A stretch of DNA of 64,000 nt. Source: Linum tenue (taxonomy: Eukaryota; Streptophyta; Magnoliopsida; Malpighiales; Linaceae). The notes under the pieces are model-generated. The model was given only the letters and a program-made list of their open reading frames with translations. It searched no databases and was not told where the DNA came from. How positions within the stretch are numbered: the first letter of the stretch is position 1; the number at the start of each line of letters is the position of its first letter. Position numbers and translations under genes: made by a program. Below, one piece after another: positions 57,876 to 64,000 of this stretch. Location of the stretch: positions 21,415,475 to 21,479,474 of the forward strand of contig CAMGYJ010000008.1 in NCBI GenBank assembly GCA_946122785.1. Direction: 5' to 3'.

Positions 57876-58482
57876 ATGGCGTCCATCTCCGCCACAACCA
57901 CAGCTTCTTCCTTCATCCATGCATCTCTCCGTCGCAACCCCTCTCTAGGGGTTTCCTCCGCCCCAGTTCTCGGTGAGTACTCTTGACGCCCCCCTCCCCT
58001 GAAATTCACAATTACCTCTGGCTTTTATCAATTCAGCTTGGGGGAACCAAGAAATTGAATCGATTGGGTGATATGCAGGACTGCCGTCGATGGCGAAGAG
58101 AGGGAGAGTGGTGAAGTGCTCGGCGGAAGGAAACGGAAGCAACGACAGCGGGTGGGATAAGAAGGGGATGATGAGCGCTTCGCTGATGGCGGCAGTGGCC
58201 GCAGCAGCTGCGTCGAGCCCAGCGGCGATGGCTCCTCAACGGATGCGAGTAGCTGGAGCGATTTGTAGCGACCTTCTAGAGGCTGAAGCAGAGAAGAAAG
58301 AAGAAGCAGGGTTCGTGGCGGCGGGGGAGACGGTGGTGGCGGCGGCAGTAGTTGTGCTTCTCGCCGGAAGGGAAAGCCTCGATCGTCGACAACCTCTTCG
58401 CCACGGAGATCGTTCGCTGCACTCCCAAACGCGATCTCCTCAGTCGCAGCAGAAGCGGGCCGTCACTGCTTTCCGCCACTGA
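57876..58482 (+). CDS. PSBW: Chimeric or broken PsbW gene: photosystem II W precursor N-terminus fused to unrelated tail
   Basis: PsbW is a small nuclear-encoded photosystem II subunit imported to thylakoids. Exon 1 (57876..57972) and exon 2 (from 58079) join in phase (GT-AG, intron 106 bp). They give a Ser/Thr-rich chloroplast transit peptide (MASISATTTASSFIHASLRR, then SAPVLGLPSMAKRGRVVKCS) and the hydrophobic thylakoid-targeting segment SLMAAVAAAAASSPAAMA with its AxA-type cleavage site. In real PsbW the mature protein follows (conserved region containing DERMSTEGTG and one membrane helix). Here the frame instead runs PQRMRVAGAICSDLLEAEAE and a Glu/Ala/Val- then Arg-rich tail to TGA at 58480..58482, total 166 residues. 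The mature PsbW coding sequence is not found downstream. It is either a pseudogene cut at the cleavage site or a new thylakoid-targeted chimera. Confidence 0.75.
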
Positions 58483-58869
58483 CCACCAAAACGTCTGGTC
58501 GTCTTCCCATGAACTCAGCAACAGCCGGCCGTCAGCGCCTTCCTCCGCTGAACACGAAACCGTGACGCCTCTTACCAGAATTTTCCGATGGAAACTGATT
58601 CTCCTCCTGTCCTGCGGGTAGGCAAAAGGATAACCCAGTAGAAAAGGTGGTATTTCAGCCAAACGAAAATTAAATGAAAATTAAATGATAACTAAATGAT
58701 AACGTGGGAAACCAGAAGAAAAAGGTGGGTAGTGGACGATTCTTAGTTCTGCAACCTGGCGGGGAGTTCTATTTTTTTCCCGCTCAACACCCTGCCACAT
58801 CAGCTTCCTAAAATCACTCTATGGACAAGAAAATTTGAATGGGGGTGGCAGTTTTACTTTTCAGCTATA

Positions 58870-58995
58870 AATTATACTGTTGATGTACTTTTGCAATAAC
58901 TTCAACTTTTTGTTGGAAATGATGAGTTTTTGCGACGAAAAAACATAGTCGTCAGTCAGTTTTGGTCATAATTGTCTGTCTTTTTTGTAGTGACA
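58870..58995 (-). mobile_element. CACTA-type terminus
   Basis: The sequence ends GTCTTTTTTGTAGTG at 58995, i.e. CACTACAAAAAAGAC on the minus strand. It is preceded by subterminal words of the family (GCGACGAAAAAAC, TAGTCGTCAGTCAG, TTTTGGTCATA). It does not pair well with the 46489 terminus (CACTACGGGAAAAA), and the 3-mers outside the two ends (ATC, ACA) differ, so it is more likely the end of another element whose other terminus is lost. Confidence 0.5.
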
Positions 58996-59029
58996 ACACA
59001 GTTTCATGGAAATATTATACATGTATAGT

Positions 59030-59240
59030 AAATATCAAATATGTCGAGAAGAATAATGATTAATTCCTAGAAAAAAATACAAATATATTCATGCGTATAC
59101 TCGGACGAGTTCGAGTTGAATAGTGTGGAAATCATGCCCACTCATTGCCTGCAATATTCAAATTCATATTTATTTCATACGCTCGCACTGAAAACCTTCA
59201 GAGTCGAAGTTTACCCTACCCGATTATCTCGGATTAGGTT
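59030..59240 (+). mobile_element. Decayed relic of the TAGGGATGRCAAT hAT family
   Basis: AATATGTCGAGAA...GACGAGTTCGAGTTG, CATGCCCACTCATTGCC and TACCCTACCCGATTA follow the same order as the right half of the MITE at 10895..11450 with many substitutions. Terminal repeats are gone. Its right edge is within 20 bp of the stop codon of the dioxygenase gene. Confidence 0.6.
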
Positions 59241-59255
59241 TGATATCGCAACTTT

Positions 59256-60789
59256 TTACACTCCACAAAATGCACGCAAAGCACAAGGTGCTGCTTGGCC
59301 AGTTTTAGTGTAGAAGAAGGAAAGAAACTCTTCATAATAAAAGGGCTTGAACTGCAAGGGGTGTTCTTCGTCCACCATTTGATCCGGGACTTCTATAACG
59401 AAGCCATGTTTTGGGAATGAGAATAAACCCAAAGAATATCTGGCCTCATTTCCGTACATCATAACTCGATGACACGTTGCACCAAGTCGACCATTCAACC
59501 ACGCCTGCAAAACCACATACGAATTTGTAGAGAGAAATGTAGGTTGCAAATTGGATAGCAACGGAGGTATACTTACACCAAGAGATTCAGAAATCATGAC
59601 AATGAAAGAGTTTGGAGTAGAGGACTGGAATTTAATCCAGCTGCCATCTTTGGTTTGCAGTTCCAGCCCCTCAACTTGGTCCTGATGCAATATGGTCATC
59701 CAATTCTTGTCTGTGTGTGGGGCAAGACCAAGTTCGGAACCAGGGGTGTTCAGACCGTTGTATTTTGATAGTCGCAGTAGGTAACTTGTGGAGTTGATGT
59801 GGTCATCGATATATTTCTCAAGCCCAAAGCTTTCAGCAATCATCTTCCTTACGGTCTTGTCCAATTCTGAAAGTTTCTCCGCGTAAGACTCGATAGTTTT
59901 GCTGTCAAGAAAGTTTGATGATTGGCATGTATAGCTAATCAGTTTGGAACCGGGAATGAAAATGAGACAGGTTTGGGATGGGTATGTTAACTCAATTATG
60001 AGGTAAATGAGTACGGTCTTACCCATACTCAATCTATCTGTGAAAGATCAAGTAATTTAGTATATATAAGGCACTGGTCGGGGCAGGTTGACTCATATGA
60101 ATATGTAATTTAAAAATAAAACATTATAAATATCAATTTTTCATTAAAAATCCAAGAAAACAAAATTAAATTATTCGAGAAATTGAGGTTCTCGTCCAAT
60201 TACAACTTCATTGTAGTAAAAAAAAAAAAGATAATAAAAGTAAATATCGAAATAATTTAAGTAAAATTACATGTAATTTAACCAAAAATAAGTCGAGAAA
60301 GTGACAGGTCAAAGTAGGTTTATATCCACGAGAGTACCCATACCCGCCGCTCATGTCTAACACGATAAGTATTGCCCTAAAGCATGATAGAAATATAGTA
60401 ATTTACCTGAAAGTTGGGTTCCCTTGAGGCCACATCGTGTTGGCCAAAGCTTCAACCCTTTCACCCACCGTGACTCCATCTATCCCCAAGCTCTCGTACA
60501 GCGGGACTTGAGCAATGTGGCCTACGTAACCGTGGTAGGGCTTCTCTGACACATTCTGCTGTTTGGACGCCAAAGGCAGCTCGAAAATCTCTTCCGTCGA
60601 CCGATAAACAGCGCCGAGAAGGTCCGAAGGAATGTTGTCGAAGCAGGCCTCGAAGCAGCCGTACTCTTCCAGCGCCTTGCGGACTTGTGGTTTCAGGGAT
60701 TCCCACTCTGAACTGCCAGTTTTTGTTGATTCTGGCGTAGAGAAATCTAAGAGCGGGAGCTTGCTGCTGGGACCAGATTGGGAACTCAT
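59256..60789 (-). CDS. 2-oxoglutarate/Fe(II)-dependent dioxygenase, AOP1-like, complete
   Basis: The family oxidises small molecules using iron, oxygen and 2-oxoglutarate; the AOP subgroup includes enzymes of glucosinolate side-chain modification and many of unknown substrate. Three exons on the minus strand: 60407..60789, 59577..59901 and 59256..59504, phase-consistent with GT-AG introns, 957 nt and 318 residues (AOP1 of Arabidopsis is about 320). The N-terminal DIOX_N region reads KLPLLDFSTPES, ALEEYGCFEACFDNI and KPYHGYVGH. The catalytic core has the iron ligands His and Asp in PHTDKN, the distal His in ATCHRV, and the 2-oxoglutarate-binding RYSLG. The ATG at 60787..60789 is preceded by a good TATA box. 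No damage seen. Substrate cannot be predicted. Confidence 0.94.
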
Positions 60790-60857
60790 TGTTGTTGTGG
60801 GTTGTGTTTGCGATGCGGGGTTGTTGTTCTGGGCAACCTTTCCCCATACCTGTCTGC

Positions 60858-60864
60858 TTTTATA
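60858..60864 (-). promoter_or_regulatory. TATA box of the dioxygenase gene
   Basis: TATAAAA on the minus strand lies about 70 bp upstream of the ATG at 60789, a normal spacing for a short plant leader. Confidence 0.65.
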
Positions 60865-61181
60865 GCTGCAGCTGGCCGATTTGGATTCGTTTTTATGGAA
60901 TTATTGTATACGGCAAAACGGAGAGCAGAGAATGGGAAAGGAATATTTCGGGTAATTGATGCAAATGGTACCATGGGTTTGTACCAGGTGACAAACGTTG
61001 AAAAACCTAACAAAAATGTCACACGAGTGCCACGATATAACAAAACATTATTTTGTCTTGTTTTGGTCATGTCTATATTCAAAATTACCAGTTAGATTGT
61101 TAACACGATGCAAAATTAATAAAAAAAGTATATAAGACATCGAATCAATCCGTAAAACCGCATCTTTTTTCAGAGCAAGCT

Positions 61182-61319
61182 AACTTGTCATTTCAAATGG
61201 AAATATGAATGAAAAGATACGGAATTGTTGTTTTGTTATATCGTGATATTAACTTGTCATTTCAAATGGAAATATGAATGAAAAGATACGGAATTGTTGT
61301 TTTGTTATATCGTGATATT
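61182..61319. repeat. Perfect 69-bp tandem duplication
   Basis: 61182..61250 and 61251..61319 are identical over all 69 bases (start AACTTGTCATTTCAAATGG, end TCGTGATATT). With no divergence between the copies it is recent. It lies about 400-530 bp upstream of the dioxygenase start codon, in its likely promoter region. Confidence 0.95.
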
Positions 61320-61483
61320 AATGTGATCTTTTTGTTATGTTTTAAACGTTGATCATCATTTTATTAAAGATCCAAATCTACGGGGCGATTTTGATCAATT
61401 AGCGGGGGGTACGTACTTATGGGCTATGGCGACATAAGCCTTGAGACGAAACAGATCGCTCACTCCAAGTCAAAGGCGAGAAG

Positions 61484-62447
61484 ATCGGCTTTCCTTCTCC
61501 AATTTTTCTATCTTTCTACAAATTTTTCTCTCTCTAACTTTATTTCAAATTTTTGCTCTCATCCCTCTCTACCTTTCCCCTCTCCGTGAAGCTCCCCAGG
61601 GCTGCCGCCGGCATCTCTTGGTGACCGGCGGTAGCCCATCCTCTTTCCTTCCTTCCTGCGCCCTTTATTTGCTTCCTTGTCTTTGATTTTGATGTTTTTT
61701 CACTGCTTTTCCAGCTTTCAAGCTTTTCAAGCCATTCTTGGCATTTCGCTCCCCTGTTCTAGGGTTTTTTGTTGGGATTTGCTCTCCTTTGGGGCTGGGT
61801 TATGCATCTTGGGTCTTTCCTCATGATGGTCGGTTTATCAGCTTTTGTGGTGAATCGATTCTCTGGTTTTCCCCTTCGTTCTTCCCATGTGGTTGTTCTG
61901 CATCTTGGTGGCCGACGGAGGATGGAATGCAGAATCTAGCCTTGCTGCTCGTGGGTTCAGTTCTTTGATCTGGGGATCTGGGTTCTTCTGCTTCCCTTGA
62001 CCAAGTCTTGGAGCCTCGTCTTCCCCTGCCTCTTCAGCTCGGAGCATTTCGATCCTCATCTTTGTCCACCGCCATGTAATCTCTCACCCGTGATTTACTT
62101 TGTTGAGCGTCTTTGAGCAACTCCCAGGAGGCGGCTAATGACATTGTGTTCAATCGTCATGGACTCGGTCGGATCGGACGAGCTGATTGCGCTTGGTGCT
62201 ACTTCGTTTGTTTTGATTGCAAGAGAGCTTTCAGTGTTTACTGCTTCTAGTTCAAGTGTTTCAGATCCTTTGGTGGATGACTCCTTCTGAGTTTTGTGCT
62301 CTTCTTGTTGTATTTCTGAAGCTCAGATTGAGCATCTATGTGCTTCTGTTTTTCTGTCCTTGTTCTATTTTTGGTTTGCTTTGTATGTTCTCTTGTAATT
62401 GATCATTCAAAGTGCAATGCAAGTATTCCCTTTGTCAAAAAAAAAAA
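61484..62447 (+). mobile_element. Poly(A)-tailed non-autonomous retroposon, about 0.96 kb
   Basis: It is flanked by a perfect 17-bp direct repeat AAGTCAAAGGCGAGAAG (61467..61483 and 62446..62462, the first two A overlapping the tail). The tail is 11 A at 62437..62447, preceded by CCCTTTGTC, the same terminal word as LINE copy 2 (CTTTTGTC plus A run). The 5' half is pyrimidine-rich (CTTTCCTTCTCC, TTTCTCTCTCTAAC) and the interior has no long frame or known protein. Its size and lack of coding fit an internally deleted LINE or a retroposed non-coding transcript, mobilised by LINE machinery. Confidence 0.82.
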
Positions 62448-62791
62448 GTCAAAGGCGAGAAGGAAAGAAATGATAAAAAAAAGATGGAGATAAAAATGAA
62501 GAAAGGAACACAACCAGTGAGAGACGTTAATATTGTCAAAAAAAAAAAAAGTGAGAGACGTTACTGCCAGTGCCTTCCATGTGATGTGACTAATAACCAG
62601 CCGTATAAATTGTCTTTTTTTTTTCTTTCGAATCAATTATTATTGTTAATAGTTAGTAAATACTCCGTTTAATACGTGTACATGTACCTATATGTATTTT
62701 ATCCGTTTAAAATTTTTGTATTCATATTATTGTCCAACTCTTTCATTTTTATCCGTTTATTTGATGGCTCCTATACTAAGCACGTATAAAA

Positions 62792-62827
<36 letters not shown>

Positions 62828-63110
62828 TTATTATCCGTATTTTATGAATTAAATTGTTAACTTTAATATTATTTATTTTTTAAATATTATTTTACAATAT
62901 TTTATATATCTATGACTATTAACGTACTATTAAACGTAACTTTAGTTTAGAGACGAAATATAATACATGTACGTATTTTATACGTAACTTTCTCGTACCA
63001 TATTTTACTAACTATACTTGTTACGACAACGTTACTGTCAATCGCCTTTCATGTGATGTGACTAATAACCACTCATATAAGTTGTTTATTGTTTCGTGCA
63101 AACCAAAAAA
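62448..63110. other. AT-rich region with TA microsatellite and a diverged direct repeat
   Basis: A TA run occupies 62794..62822. A phrase of about 55 bp beginning ACGTTACTG and containing CATGTGATGTGACTAATAACC occurs near 62558-62612 and again near 63029-63084, 471 bp apart. The arrangement could be the ends of a small element or an old duplication; no further termini are resolved. Confidence 0.55.
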
Positions 63111-64000
63111 AATTTATATCATATTCCAATGAAATAGTAGACAGATAGTCCGATGAAATAAGGAGCCAATTCCAACAAACAAGTTCGGAGTTATCCGAAC
63201 ACCGCTACACCGCCATCGGATAATGATGAGATCGACGCAGCCACACCACCTAGCAGGCATAAATGGATGAGGGAACGTGAACCCACCAGCTGTAAGGCAC
63301 GTCGGAGGGAGAACCTTTGAGAGGCCGGATAGTTCATTGTACACAAGCAAGAAAGAAGAAATTGAGAGGAAAGGCCTGTAGCGGCGGTACAGCCGAGGAG
63401 GACTGCCTCTAGCCCATCAATTCTTCATGTCACAAGTGTCGCGGAATGGGTCGTAGGGTAGATGAAGATGTTGGAGGAGGGACAGACCTTCCGGCGACTG
63501 GGTTCAGGGGATGCCCAAACAGATCCCTAGCGCTGAAAGGGTTGCGAAGTAGAGCAGGACGGAGGTGAAACGTTGGTTTACTTTCACAACAAACAATTAG
63601 CAAATGAATTCAGAAAACGAATAGGGAACCAGAATCATGGAGATCTGCAAAACAACTAAACAAGGGTCGGAGAGGAAGAGAGAAGCAAAAGCAGTCAGTA
63701 GCAAATACAAAACAAATAGAAATGATGAGCATGGTGATGGCGGGGCGCGAGCAATGAAGTCAAAATCGCAATTTAAAACTTAAAATCTTACGATCTTACG
63801 CTTCTAGGTCACCAAAACGCTTTCGTTTCCATATAAAATCTTTAGTGTACAAAATCGAACTAAATTGCGCTTTAAAACTTTTACGCTTCTAGTTCACCAA
63901 AACGTTTTACGCATTTAGTTCACTAAATGGGTATTCTTTTCATAAAATTCATTATACTAAATATATTTTAAAGTCAAATACCAACAATATTATACATTTG
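63111..64000. other. Right-edge region, unassigned
   Basis: No gene is supportable. Three diverged copies of TACGCTTCTAGKTCACCAAA-like text occur at about 63797, 63890 and 63911. A minus-strand frame at 63114..63350 has no recognisable motif. Confidence 0.35.

Noticed and set aside
58276..58662. Minus-strand gene antisense to the PsbW-like chimera
   Set aside because: Arg/Ser/Leu-rich shadow of a GC-rich plus-strand frame; no recognisable motif and no independent support.
46489..58995. One continuous CACTA element from 46489 to 58995
   Set aside because: The two termini share only the first six bases and the outer trinucleotides differ; a host-like chimeric gene and other relics lie between.

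Overview
The window is nuclear DNA of a flowering plant, almost certainly a eudicot. It holds intron-bearing genes with plant-only products (MAP70, the PsbW transit peptide, an AOP-like dioxygenase), plant-type LTR elements (Athila/gypsy and Copia with the expected primer-binding sites), L1-type LINEs with a C-terminal RNase H, a CACTA TNP2 transposase, and hAT and Harbinger MITEs. Real host genes are few; most of the 64 kb is transposable-element sequence, often nested.

Left edge, 1-9.1 kb: the last five exons of aspartate-semialdehyde dehydrogenase (+), a 0.64-kb hAT MITE, then a complete 11-exon MAP70 microtubule-associated protein gene (+). From 10.75 to 26.85 kb lies one LTR-retrotransposon stack. 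An old, decayed Copia element (TSD AAAAC) carries a hAT MITE in its 5' LTR. A much younger Athila-type gypsy element sits in its interior. The 5' LTR of that Athila element is split by an antisense solo LTR of its own family (TSD CTTCA). The Athila element has gag, protease, RNase H and integrase plus an extra downstream ORF, but the reverse transcriptase domain is missing.

From about 27 to 36 kb there are splice-bounded open exons on the minus strand, from a gene I do not recognise. Its introns contain a Harbinger MITE placed 4 bp from a splice donor, two clusters of degenerate tandem repeats and a 1-kb hAT element. A 5'-truncated LINE sits at its upstream end. Next come a possible TRIM element (36.3-37.1 kb), another hAT element, a gene relic (38.7-39.3 kb) and a long stretch with nothing recognisable. 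Then follow a hAT element enclosing GC-rich exon-like DNA (43.6-44.7 kb), a Copia LTR and a small tRNA-derived SINE with an 18-bp target duplication.

From 46.5 to 55 kb a CACTA transposon (TNP2 transposase relic, minus strand) appears to contain a 4.2-kb LINE with 13-bp target duplications; the LINE carries frameshifts, stops and a damaged reverse-transcriptase active site. At 57.9-58.5 kb an ORF begins as a PsbW thylakoid precursor but continues into unrelated sequence. A complete three-exon 2-oxoglutarate-dependent dioxygenase gene of the AOP1 type lies at 59.3-60.8 kb (minus). A 0.96-kb poly(A)-tailed retroposon of unknown type, flanked by 17-bp duplications, is at 61.5-62.4 kb. The last 1.5 kb is AT-rich or unassigned.

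The apparently intact host genes (aspartate-family amino-acid synthesis, cortical microtubules, specialised-metabolism oxidation) are functionally independent. I see no operon-like or clustered pathway. The interest is mainly in transposon architecture, gene chimerism and repeat structure. Start codons, splice sites and element boundaries were read by eye. Family names rest on remembered motif patterns, not on searches.
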